Assembly: GCF_007860135.1 (NCBI RefSeq)
Contig: NZ_SJPV01000022.1
Span: 1 to 58,050, forward strand
DNA length: 58,050 bases
Origin: Novipirellula artificiosorum
GTDB taxonomy: Bacteria > Planctomycetota > Planctomycetia > Pirellulales > Pirellulaceae
Reading direction: 5' to 3'
The notes below the pieces were generated by a model. It ran no database searches. It was not told where the DNA came from and saw only the letters and a program-made list of their open reading frames with translations. The first letter of the stretch is position 1. Each line of letters opens with the position of its first letter. Positions 8,926-17,016 of the stretch are shown here, one piece after another. Made by a program: the position numbers and the translations under genes.

Positions 8926-8985
8926 CAACTGCAATCATCCCAACTGCAATCATCCCAACTGCAATCATCCCAACTGCAATCATCC
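8926..8985. repeat. 15-bp tandem repeat, four perfect copies
   Basis: The unit CAACTGCAATCATCC occurs four times head-to-tail (8926, 8941, 8956, 8971) without a mismatch, between the redoxin stop and the cobL start. Perfect identity suggests recent slippage expansion. Confidence 0.97.
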
Positions 8986-9018
8986 ACGCAAAACCACGCT
9001 TCAACGAAAGAGACGACC

Positions 9019-10254
9019 TTGACAGCACGAATTCAAATTGTGGGTATCGGGGATGATGGACTCGATGGACTGACCGGACAAGCTCGGCAATTGATTGACC
9101 AAGCGGCCGTGTTGGTAGGGCCTTCGGCGCTGCTCGATAAGATGCCCAACTCGGAAGCAGAGCGCGTCGTGGTCGGCAGCAACTTGGAACAGTTGCAGGC
9201 GGCGATCCGAGAACTCGGTGATTCATCGGCTGTGGTGTTGGCGAGCGGTGATCCGCTGTTTTACGGAATCGCTCGGTATTTAACGGAAACGTTTGGTAAG
9301 GACCGGTTCGAGGTCATTCCGCACGTCAGCAGTATGCAGTTGGCGTTTGCACGCGTGAAGGAGAGTTGGGACGATGCCTACCTGACCAACCTGGCGACTC
9401 AGCCTCTCGATCGCGTCGTCGATCATATTCGCACCGCCGAGCTGGTGGGGCTATTCACCACCTCCGCGATCACGCCATCGGTTGTTGCCGAAGCGTTACT
9501 CGATCGCCGCATCGACTACTTCACCGCCTACATTTGCGAAAACCTGGGCACGCCTGACGAGACGGTGACGCAGGGCGATTTGCAATCGATTCGCAATCAG
9601 ACCTTCGGCTCCATGAACGTGATGGTGTTGGTTCGGCGTCACGGCGCAGCCGATCGTCCGAGCGGCAGCGAGCGTCGGCGCTTGTTTGGGAATCCAGACG
9701 ATTTGTTCCTGCAATCACGACCCAAGCGGGGCTTGTTGACGCCCTCGGAAGTGCGTTGCATCGCGCTGGCGGAATTGGATCTGACGAAGACGAGCGTGGT
9801 GTGGGATGTCGGTGCGGGCAGTGGTTCCTTGGCCATCGAAGCGGCGGCAATCGCGAACGAAGGACAGGTTTATGCGATCGAAATGGATGCAGAAGACTAT
9901 GCATTGATGATCGAAAACGCGAAAATGTTTGTCGTTCCCTCTTTGGTTCCTGTGCACGGCCAAGCACCGGCAGCGTGGCAGGAATTGCCAAGACCCGATG
10001 CAATCTTCGTAGGCGGCAGCGGACGGGTGGTGCCTGATTTGGTCGCTGAGGCGATCCAACATCTCGCCCCAACGGGACGAATCGTCGTCAATGTATCGAG
10101 TCCCGATAACTTGGTTGCCGTCCAGCAAGTTTTTGGCCAAGCGGGTCTCCATCATGACGTCCGAATGATCAACATCGCCCGTGGCCAATACCAACTGGAT
10201 CGAGTGCGTTTTGCATCGTTGAATCCGACGTTTCTCGTCTTAGGCTGGCGTTAG
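9019..10254 (+). CDS. cobL: Precorrin-6Y C5,15-methyltransferase (CbiE-CbiT fusion)
   Basis: CobL methylates C5 and C15 and decarboxylates precorrin-6Y in the cobalamin corrin-ring pathway. The CbiE half (about 1-205) starts IQIVGIGDDGLDGLT and has VVLASGDPLFYGIARYL, typical of the tetrapyrrole-methylase fold. The CbiT half (about 215-411) begins RGLLTPSEVRCIALAEL and has the SAM motif VWDVGAGSGSLAIEAA. Length 411 aa matches CobL fusions. The initiator is a TTG at 9019 after gaaagagacgacc. No other corrin gene lies in the window, although a B12-binding radical SAM protein does. The convergent next gene overlaps its stop by 4 bp. Confidence 0.95.
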   Translation: MTARIQIVGIGDDGLDGLTGQARQLIDQAAVLVGPSALLDKMPNSEAERVVVGSNLEQLQAAIRELGDSSAVVLASGDPLFYGIARYLTETFGKDRFEVIPHVSSMQLAFARVKESWDDAYLTNLATQPLDRVVDHIRTAELVGLFTTSAITPSVVAEALLDRRIDYFTAYICENLGTPDETVTQGDLQSIRNQTFGSMNVMVLVRRHGAADRPSGSERRRLFGNPDDLFLQSRPKRGLLTPSEVRCIALAELDLTKTSVVWDVGAGSGSLAIEAAAIANEGQVYAIEMDAEDYALMIENAKMFVVPSLVPVHGQAPAAWQELPRPDAIFVGGSGRVVPDLVAEAIQHLAPTGRIVVNVSSPDNLVAVQQVFGQAGLHHDVRMINIARGQYQLDRVRFASLNPTFLVLGWR

Positions 10255-10925
10255 CGTTGGGGGCCAGGTTCCGGCGCAAAAGCCTCGACCCGTAGCCGCC
10301 ATGTTGAAGCGCCGTGCCACGGAAAAGCCGCGTCGATGATCCCCTTGTCCATCAGGCTCGCAGTGGTCCATCCATCATCGATTTGGCAAGACTTTACCAG
10401 CACAAGCTCATCGGAACCGCTGAGAGTCGCTAACAGGCTTGCCAGGGAGTCGGACGTGGTTCGCCAATCCATGGGCAGATCTGCCGGCACGTCGCGACGA
10501 TAGAACGCTTCAACGGAAACCAAGCTCGGGCGATCGGTTGGAAAACCTTGCTCGATCGCATGCTCAAGTTCAGCGCGGGTATCGATTCGATTCCAACTCG
10601 GGAACCACTGATGAAAAATCTCGAGCGTCTGTTGTAGCAGTTCGATGCATTGCCAATGCGTGGCGATCGGATCGAGCGGTCGACAGCGGTCGAGTCGACG
10701 AATCGCATCAATCATCTCGCCTCCGCCAACCATCACAAGCGTTTCCGAGGCAGCCCCGCCCCCCAACTCATCGATCCGAACTGGCAAGCGTGTTACAAGG
10801 TTCGTTCGCAGCAGCAAACTGCCACCTATTTTGATCACACGGCGCACGGCAATTCCCTTTGAGTCTTCTGCTGATTTGTCCTGGCAACCGGTCGATCGCC
10901 AGGACAGCTTCTGGCCTCGCCACAA
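10251..10925 (-). CDS. Amino-acid-kinase family protein, MfnE/COG2054-like
   Basis: A 224-aa soluble protein of the aspartokinase/uridylate-kinase fold. Phosphate-binding RRVIKIGGSLL is at about 28-38, VMVGGGEMIDAIRRLD at 64-79, and TTSDSLASLLATL followed by ELVLVKSCQI in the C-terminal half. This pattern is that of COG2054, whose archaeal member MfnE phosphorylates an aminomethylfuran during methanofuran synthesis. Homologues in methylotrophs and planctomycetes accompany methanopterin-linked C1 genes. The 27 residues before RRVIKIGG look unlike the family, so the true start may be an internal GTG. Convergent with cobL. Confidence 0.75.
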   Translation of the reverse strand: MWRGQKLSWRSTGCQDKSAEDSKGIAVRRVIKIGGSLLLRTNLVTRLPVRIDELGGGAASETLVMVGGGEMIDAIRRLDRCRPLDPIATHWQCIELLQQTLEIFHQWFPSWNRIDTRAELEHAIEQGFPTDRPSLVSVEAFYRRDVPADLPMDWRTTSDSLASLLATLSGSDELVLVKSCQIDDGWTTASLMDKGIIDAAFPWHGASTWRLRVEAFAPEPGPQR

Positions 10926-10944
10926 TTGAAAACGGGTTGGCCTC

Positions 10945-12135
10945 TTAGCTTGCTTGCCGTATCGAGGTGCTACGGTACCTGCGACCGGCCTGTTCAGGAA
11001 GAAACGTTCTGTCTTGCTCGCTACGGTTCTTGCGAAACCAAGATGCCACTAAAGCCAGCGTGTGCGGGTAAGCGCCGTGGCCACGGTCGACACGATTGGC
11101 GGTCACTGCTTTCCATTGAAGAAGTTTCGGTTTCAACGCCGCGTACTCCTCCGGCGTTCGTGGTGCCGAGGCAACGTCAGCGACTTCACCGCTGTGAATC
11201 AAATACCAAGTGTTGCACCCATCATAGCCGCTTACGGGGTAGACGAAGGTGTATTCACGACGAGCATTTGCCAGGATCGAAAGTTTGCGGTGCACGTAGT
11301 CGAGCGACGCAAGCGTACGGCACGCGCGAGCGGCTAACTCATACTGTTGATTCTCCGATGCCTGTTCCATTTGTTCGCGGACAAGCACCAAGGGTTCATC
11401 ATTGAAACCATCTAAAAAGCTCTCAGCAGCATTCACTTGCATCTGATAGGTGTCCCGAGTGCAAGCAGCCGCACAGGGACCAACGCAAGTTCCAAGTTCC
11501 AATCGCAAACAGCCTGGCCGATGGTCGAGATCAAACAATTGCATCTGTTCGGCGAAATGAAACACTTGCTTCTGGCTACAATCGCGGAGCTTGAAAGCCT
11601 TGTTGAGCCCATCGATAGCACGTTGCATTCGCCCCGCACCGTAGAACGGTCCTTCGACCGCCACACATTGCTCGGGTGGTTTCGCCGCGAGAAAGAAATA
11701 GGGAGCGGGCATGCGGCCCAAACAGAGGTAGACGGGACGTTGGCGCTTCGGAACCCCTTGGACATTCCAGCGAGGTGAGAAGCGTCGAATCAGTTGCTGT
11801 TCACGAAGCAGTGCCGCAAATTCACTCGGCTGGGTTTCCCACTGAATCGCTCGCGTGTTCTCAACGATCCGACCTCCCTTTTCCTCGGCATTGGAGTCGG
11901 CAAAGTAGCTCAGCAACCGCGATCGAAGTGACTTGCTCTTCCCCACGTAGATCAGGTTCCCTTTGCGGTCGAGCATGCCATATACGCCTGGAACACGGGG
12001 GCATCTTTGACACAGCTGCTCGCGCAACTGTTTCTTGGACAGTCCTCCGATCGCATCGCTGCGGCGTGGTGCATGGGGGTTGAGCGAATCGATCCCAAAA
12101 CCAAACGCCGGCTCGTCGCGCCACATTGCTTCCAT
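10945..12135 (-). CDS. UvrC-like GIY-YIG nuclease lacking the C-terminal half
   Basis: A 396-aa protein with an N-terminal GIY-YIG domain (VPGVYGMLDRKGNLIYVGKSKSLRSRLLSYF, about residues 48-78 from ATG 12135) and a UvrB-interaction-like UVR helix pair (REQMEQASENQQYELAARACRTLASLDYVHRK). A cysteine-rich stretch, DCSQ...CLRLELGTCVGPCAAACTR, matches the UvrC linker (C-x4-GxC-xxPC). UvrC proper (about 600 aa) also has RNase-H-like and HhH domains, absent here. E. coli Cho has only the first domain, so this could be a Cho/UvrC intermediate making only the 3' incision. A longer frame reaches a TTG at 12183; ATG 12135 or 12126 (the latter with GGAAG upstream) is more plausible. Confidence 0.85.
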   Translation of the reverse strand: MEAMWRDEPAFGFGIDSLNPHAPRRSDAIGGLSKKQLREQLCQRCPRVPGVYGMLDRKGNLIYVGKSKSLRSRLLSYFADSNAEEKGGRIVENTRAIQWETQPSEFAALLREQQLIRRFSPRWNVQGVPKRQRPVYLCLGRMPAPYFFLAAKPPEQCVAVEGPFYGAGRMQRAIDGLNKAFKLRDCSQKQVFHFAEQMQLFDLDHRPGCLRLELGTCVGPCAAACTRDTYQMQVNAAESFLDGFNDEPLVLVREQMEQASENQQYELAARACRTLASLDYVHRKLSILANARREYTFVYPVSGYDGCNTWYLIHSGEVADVASAPRTPEEYAALKPKLLQWKAVTANRVDRGHGAYPHTLALVASWFRKNRSEQDRTFLPEQAGRRYRSTSIRQAS

Positions 12136-12248
12136 GCTAAGTGAGAATCCGTGAAGAAGGAGGGTCGTGTTTGATCGAGCCAAAACTCAAGAGCATTATG
12201 CCCCATCTACGGCGCCAACCCAAGTTCGAAATCGAATTTTTCCCTTGC

Positions 12249-13826
12249 CTACCTAGCTAGCAATTCCTGATAAGCTGCAATCAAAGGGTCGAGGGGAAAG
12301 ATGCAAAACGGGTGCTCACGGCTTTTCAAGATCGAGAGCGAAAGTCGCTGTCGTTGCCGTTCCGCTAATTGTTCCGTCATTTCTGCTTTCTTCGACTGCA
12401 GACAATGTGCAAGTTGCTGGTTGATTTGGGTGATCTGTTGGTGCCATTGCCGTTTCTGTCCCCGCACCGGGATCTCACGCAACAGCTGTGCTTTGCGACG
12501 AATCCATTCTTGATCGAGTGCCGTCGTTTCGGCGAAGCGTTCCCCTTGATAGTCGCACTGACGAATCGCCTGCTGCAACTGGCGGATGGTAGCGTCGAGA
12601 TCGCTGGGCGAATCGCCTGGTAATTGAAGGGTCGCCGAGACAACCATGAATGGAGGTGGATCAATTCCAAAAAAGCCCTTCGCGATTCGGTCGCCAAGTT
12701 GGTCGTACTTGCCGCCGCCGATGCCGTGCAAAAACAAGTCGCTTAAGACCAAACGAGCGTACATCGTCGTCAACAGTGCTCGAGGCCGGATCTTGAAGGC
12801 AGGTGTATTGAGGTGTGAAAGGGCCTCGGCGGATCGTTCGGGTGATTCGCCGACCGCGAGCCGACACTCTAAACCGTTACGATTGCTGAGGATCCAGTGA
12901 GAGTCCGTACGTTTGACCCAGCCCGCTTTCCGCTGAGGATACTGATCGCTATAGATCCATATGGGCACCTCGCACCAACCGTCGTCGGTTGACAGATTCG
13001 GGACGGGGTGGGAGGCACTGCGGATGCCGTGGGCACGGCGATAGGCTCCCGCCTCGGAGTTGTAGATCTCACGAAAACGGGGCATTTCGCTGAGGATCAT
13101 CAGCAGAAATCGCGAAAACGATGGACTGCGGCAAATCGCCCCGAGAGGGATTTCCAGAGTGTTGAGACCGATTTCACCTTCCAGAGCATGACGGGCTTGA
13201 GCCAACGCACACCCAGCGACTCCACATCGCTCCACCGAGTAGCGAGCATGTTTCCAAAGCTTGCTGATCAGCGGATTGGGCACAATCGGAGAAACGGCTT
13301 GAAGCACCGCTTGGTCAAAATGGTCGAAGCGATCACGATCGGCGATCACCGTTTGCTCGTAGGGAACACCGCCCCCAAACCGATCAAAGCGAATCGTCTT
13401 GTACGTGAAATCACCGCTCGCGGAATCGATCGAAGGCACTCGAATCGAACTGCCCGACGCCACGTCGTTATCAATCACCAAGTTGATCGCGACGGCACGA
13501 TGCTGTTGCCCCAACGCATCTAAAGCAAAGTTCTTGAACCAAACGCCAGGATGAAAAAGCGATGGCTGGTGACCCGCCATCACAATGGGTGCATCGTCCC
13601 GATTTGCAGGCAACTGAACGTCTCGGTACGCCGAGGAATACCGCACGGCATCGCTGACCATTTGCATCCGAGCATCGCGACGGAGTTGTTGCCAAGAACG
13701 GGGATGGCCAGCGAGAACGCGGAGATTGCTGCGCAACAAACCGCCGGCTTCTCCAATGCTTGGATCGGCAAACGATTCTCCGTGTGATTTCGGAGCACTG
13801 TAATGTCGATACCCATCGACGCTCAT
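12249..13826 (-). CDS. Conserved hypothetical, possibly BshC-like
   Basis: A 525-aa soluble protein without signal or membrane segments. Several segments read like the bacillithiol cysteine-adding enzyme BshC: MAGHQPSLFHPGVWFKNFAL (compare a GxQxGLF motif), VIDNDVASGSSIRVPSID in the position of the family's acid-rich strand, FKIRPRALLTTMYARLVLSDLFLHGIGGGKYDQ (compare the LRPxxQDxLLPTxxYIGG region), and a long C-terminal coiled coil. The resemblance is patchy and the order is what persuades me. It may be a planctomycete-specific relative with another substrate. It starts one base after the GT2 stop (TAAATG), so the two are translationally coupled. Confidence 0.6.
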   Translation of the reverse strand: MSVDGYRHYSAPKSHGESFADPSIGEAGGLLRSNLRVLAGHPRSWQQLRRDARMQMVSDAVRYSSAYRDVQLPANRDDAPIVMAGHQPSLFHPGVWFKNFALDALGQQHRAVAINLVIDNDVASGSSIRVPSIDSASGDFTYKTIRFDRFGGGVPYEQTVIADRDRFDHFDQAVLQAVSPIVPNPLISKLWKHARYSVERCGVAGCALAQARHALEGEIGLNTLEIPLGAICRSPSFSRFLLMILSEMPRFREIYNSEAGAYRRAHGIRSASHPVPNLSTDDGWCEVPIWIYSDQYPQRKAGWVKRTDSHWILSNRNGLECRLAVGESPERSAEALSHLNTPAFKIRPRALLTTMYARLVLSDLFLHGIGGGKYDQLGDRIAKGFFGIDPPPFMVVSATLQLPGDSPSDLDATIRQLQQAIRQCDYQGERFAETTALDQEWIRRKAQLLREIPVRGQKRQWHQQITQINQQLAHCLQSKKAEMTEQLAERQRQRLSLSILKSREHPFCIFPLDPLIAAYQELLAR

Positions 13827-14588
13827 TTAGGAAACGATGCTGCGACGTCGTGGTGGTTGTCCTTGCTCGAAGCTGGCTCCTTGCGCAACGGCCACCCGAA
13901 TCGCGTCGTCAAGGACCCGGTTGTAATAACGCAACCGTGTTTCCGATTCGTCGAGCGATCCACCAAACGACCGGCTCAAGTCCAAGTAGATCAGTGGCAC
14001 CGGGATCTCAATGATTCGCAACTGAGCGGCAACAGCTTCGACCCACAACTGCAGCGGCATCGCGTAGCCTGTATCGGTGATCCTCATCTCCAATAGCGCC
14101 GAGGTTCGGTAGGCTTTGAAGCCACAAAACGCATCGGTTAGACTCAACCCAAGCCGCTCGTTCAATTCGCCCGTGATGCGACGATTGATAAACATCCGCT
14201 CGGGCGGCGGCGCGCTGTCACCTTGATACTGCTTCAAGTACCGGCTACCCGAAACAATGTCGGCCGCCGCGGCGGCTTCGATGAACCGGGGAATCCGCTT
14301 GGGTTGGTGTTGTCCGTCACAATCGAGCGTGACGACACCGTCGAAGCCTTCATCGATCGTGTATTCGAAGGCGCTCTTCAGCGCCGCCCCGTAGCCTTGG
14401 TTCTCGCCGTGATGAATCACGCGAACATCCGACCGCGCACGCAACACGTCGGTTGTTCCGTCGGTTGACCCGTCATCAATGACCAGCACCTCGTCGGCGT
14501 ACTTTGTCACCTGATCGAGTATTTCACTGACTGTGTTGACTTCATTATAGACCGGAATCGCGGCCACCCAGCGTTCACGTCTCGACAT
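13827..14588 (-). CDS. Family 2 glycosyltransferase (dolichol-P-mannose-synthase type)
   Basis: A 253-aa GT-A glycosyltransferase. It begins WVAAIPVYNEVNTVSEIL with VLVIDDGSTDGT at about 35-46, GENQGYGAALKSAFEY, and the metal-binding DxD in VVTLDCDGQHQP (Asp89, Asp91). The C-terminal MPLQLWVEAVAAQLRIIEIPVPLIYLD is typical of polyprenyl-phosphate sugar synthases. No C-terminal membrane anchor is seen, so it resembles soluble DPM1-like enzymes. It is the first gene of a two-gene unit with the BshC-like ORF, whose ATG directly follows its TAA. Confidence 0.92.
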   Translation of the reverse strand: MSRRERWVAAIPVYNEVNTVSEILDQVTKYADEVLVIDDGSTDGTTDVLRARSDVRVIHHGENQGYGAALKSAFEYTIDEGFDGVVTLDCDGQHQPKRIPRFIEAAAAADIVSGSRYLKQYQGDSAPPPERMFINRRITGELNERLGLSLTDAFCGFKAYRTSALLEMRITDTGYAMPLQLWVEAVAAQLRIIEIPVPLIYLDLSRSFGGSLDESETRLRYYNRVLDDAIRVAVAQGASFEQGQPPRRRSIVS

Positions 14589-15078
14589 AGATTTCCCACT
14601 CTTTTGTTATTTTTGCGTCTACTCGAATCGAGCTCGATCGGAACAGAAGAACCCGTCGGTGGAAGGGATTTCCCTTCCACCTGGAAGATGGTACCGACTG
14701 GCAAAGGCCCAGCGGTGGATTCAACCGAACCTACAGCGTCGACACCACCCCTGCGGCCATCCAGATCGGGGCCACCCGTTTCGAGACCACCCGTTTCGAG
14801 ACCACCCAATCACTTCCGAGCGGTCACTTCCGAGCAAGGATCAGCAAAACCCGTTCCTGTGCCTCGCATTCTAGAGACATTTAGATAGCGGTCAATGTTT
14901 TCTCGGTTCGAGGGCCGATTGAACGCCCTAGAAACGCCCCTTTGTGCCGACAATTCGGCGAAACCGCAGATCCGGGTGATTTCTTGAAACGCCAAAGGAC
15001 ACGACAGGCTGAGCGAAAACGCCAGTGGTCGGACGAATCGTGTCGTTTTGGCGGGCACGCTCTTCAATCGGCCAACGG
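14589..15078. other. Intergenic region with short repeats
   Basis: No gene is supported. It holds a GGTGGAAGGGA/TCCCTTCCACC palindrome at 14658-14681, two copies of CCACCCGTTTCGAGA (14772-14801, partial third), and two copies of CACTTCCGAGC at 14811 and 14825. Both flanking genes are on the minus strand, so the GT2 promoter should lie near 14590-14660. Confidence 0.6.
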
Positions 15079-16446
15079 CTACGCCGCGCGGTACAGATGT
15101 TCGCGCGTAGGCGGCATGCCCGAAACCCCTTTCGAGGCCTTTTTGCTGGCGACGACTTGGAAGATCTTGATCGAACCTGCTGTGAAGCCTCCTGACGCAC
15201 CGGCCAAATAGGCAACCCACAGGCGGTATCGCTCGGGTCCGACCAATTCAATCGCCCGGTCTTCGTTTGCTGACAAGTTCTTGCACCAGAAGCGGGTCGT
15301 CAACGCGTAGTGTTCACGCCAAGATTCCACATCGTGGACTTCAAAACCGCTTTGTTCCATAAAGTCGGTGGTCATCCCGACAGGCGTCAATTCCGAGCCA
15401 GGGAAGATGTATTTCAACAGAAACGCGCGCTCGGGTCGGATTTTGGCAGCATGTTTTTTCGATCGTTTTGCACTGCGGGCGATTGCGTGATTGAGCATGA
15501 TGCCACGGTCGCGAAGCATTGAATTGATCTTGTTGAAATAGCGTGGATAGTTGGCGATACCGATATGTTCCGACATGCCAATGCTGGAGATCTTGTCATA
15601 GGTGCCCTGGTGGTCGGCATAGTCGCAAATCTCGACACTCACCTGATCGCGAAGGCCCAACTGATCGATCTTCACCTTGGTGTGTTCGTACTGTTCTTTC
15701 GAGAGGGTGATGCCATGACTTTTCACGCCAAAATGCTTGGCGGCGTAACAGATCAAGCCTCCCCAACCGCAACCGATGTCGAGCATGGTGTCGCCCGGCT
15801 GCAAGCGTAGCTTACGACAAATCATGTCAAGTTTGTCTTGCTGAGCCTGATCCAGTGAATTCGACCAGTCTCGAAAATAAGCACAGGTGTACTGCATTTC
15901 GGAACCGAGAAATAGCCTGTAGAACTCGTTGCCAACGTCGTAGTGAAACTGGATGTAATCCGTGTTCTTGCGTTTCGATTCATCGCGGCCGACCATGTCG
16001 TCGCGGAATCCTTGGCTCAAATCGGCTACCTCCGTCTTGGCGAACAGAAAGGGCAAGGTTCGCTTGATCAACATCGATTTGCTAACCTGTTTCAGCTTCT
16101 TTCGATTCGACCGATTTGTCTTGAGGGCTTCCGAAAAATCGATTAAATCGCCCCCTTCAAACGTGATGTGCCCGGTGGCGTACAACCGGACCAGCGTTTC
16201 GAGTCCCGGTCGCCGCATCAGCGATCCGATCACTCCAGGCCCTGAGATCGCGATCGTGTACTTTCCGCACACTTGGTTGCCAAGTGGAATCACTTCACCG
16301 TTCCACAGGCGGACGGAGACATTCAGGTCAAGGGGCTCCGCGACGGTGTTGAGAATGTCCTTGATCGATTTCAATTGCGTCTGAGCGGAAAAGGGATGTC
16401 CCATCCGTGGAATCTCCAAATAGGTGTAGCGATTGGAGGCGTCCAT
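15079..16446 (-). CDS. cfa: Cyclopropane-fatty-acyl-phospholipid synthase family methyltransferase
   Basis: The enzyme transfers a methylene group from SAM to cis-unsaturated acyl chains of membrane lipids. It has an N-terminal lipid-binding-like domain (about 30-120, TGHITFEGGDLIDFSEAL) and a SAM domain with MLDIGCGWGGLICYAA at about 221-236. Other family motifs are HYDVGNEFYRLFLG, TLSKEQYEHTK, SIGMSEHIG and YIFPGSELTP. Length 455 aa is slightly longer than E. coli Cfa (382). Other members methylate mycolates or other lipids, so the exact product is not fixed. It ends 490 bp upstream of GT2 and appears monocistronic. Confidence 0.92.
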   Translation of the reverse strand: MDASNRYTYLEIPRMGHPFSAQTQLKSIKDILNTVAEPLDLNVSVRLWNGEVIPLGNQVCGKYTIAISGPGVIGSLMRRPGLETLVRLYATGHITFEGGDLIDFSEALKTNRSNRKKLKQVSKSMLIKRTLPFLFAKTEVADLSQGFRDDMVGRDESKRKNTDYIQFHYDVGNEFYRLFLGSEMQYTCAYFRDWSNSLDQAQQDKLDMICRKLRLQPGDTMLDIGCGWGGLICYAAKHFGVKSHGITLSKEQYEHTKVKIDQLGLRDQVSVEICDYADHQGTYDKISSIGMSEHIGIANYPRYFNKINSMLRDRGIMLNHAIARSAKRSKKHAAKIRPERAFLLKYIFPGSELTPVGMTTDFMEQSGFEVHDVESWREHYALTTRFWCKNLSANEDRAIELVGPERYRLWVAYLAGASGGFTAGSIKIFQVVASKKASKGVSGMPPTREHLYRAA

Positions 16447-16540
16447 ATTTCACCTCGCTAGGCAATCGTAGCAAGATCGTCCTCAATTGCTTAGATCAGT
16501 TTCGGGGCAGCTTCTCGCGGGGGTGCACGCCGATCGAAAG

Positions 16541-16924
16541 CTAGCAAAGTGATAACCGCCATTTGCCTGAATCACAGTCGAACCTCACTTGGCGATGATG
16601 CCGCGGTTCCCCTTCGCGGGGCCATTGAATCTCGACCGCGAAGTGCTGCTCATCGCGCCGCAGGAGAGCATAATCCCCCGCAATTCGTTGTCGTACTTCG
16701 CCTCGGTCCTCGCCAATGTCCCCTTCGAAATCGAGGTAACGAAGTCGATGAACCGGTAGCGGTCGCGCGACGACGACAAGTTGCTTCTCAAAGAAATCGA
16801 TCGGTGCGGTTGCCCAGGTGAGCAGGCCCCCGTCGGATTCAAACATCCAATCGAAGTGGGGTTGAAGTTGCCGTTTGAACAGGCGACCTGGTGTGTGTTC
16901 CAAAACAACGAATCGATGGTTCAT
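16541..16924 (-). CDS. Stand-alone LigD N-terminal (3'-phosphoesterase-like) domain protein
   Basis: A 127-aa protein, MNHRFVVLEHTPG..., with HFDWMFESDGGLLTWATAP, then HRLRYLDFEGDIGEDRGEVRQR. This order (RFVxLxH, HFDxMxE, LxTWA, H-LxYLDxEGxxxxxRG) matches small proteins of the LigD_N / DNA polymerase-ligase phosphoesterase family that occur without ligase or polymerase. In LigD the domain trims 3' ends during end joining. The conserved His/Asp/Arg positions suggest a metal-dependent phosphoesterase. No Ku or ligase gene is in the window. An upstream in-frame ATG (16942) would add six residues. It lies 92 bp downstream of the TPR gene on the same strand. Confidence 0.75.
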   Translation of the reverse strand: MNHRFVVLEHTPGRLFKRQLQPHFDWMFESDGGLLTWATAPIDFFEKQLVVVARPLPVHRLRYLDFEGDIGEDRGEVRQRIAGDYALLRRDEQHFAVEIQWPREGEPRHHRQVRFDCDSGKWRLSLC

Positions 16925-17016
16925 GGGGCGGTTCGCCCCCATGGGGCCAGCATCCGCCCGGAGTCAAAAAGTTCGCCGGATAACAAGAATCTGCTCGATC
17001 AATGGAGGAAGAAGAA

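Noticed and set aside
8908..9018. Possible cobalamin riboswitch ahead of cobL
   Set aside because: The stretch is mostly the 15-bp tandem repeat and is too short for the B12-box architecture.
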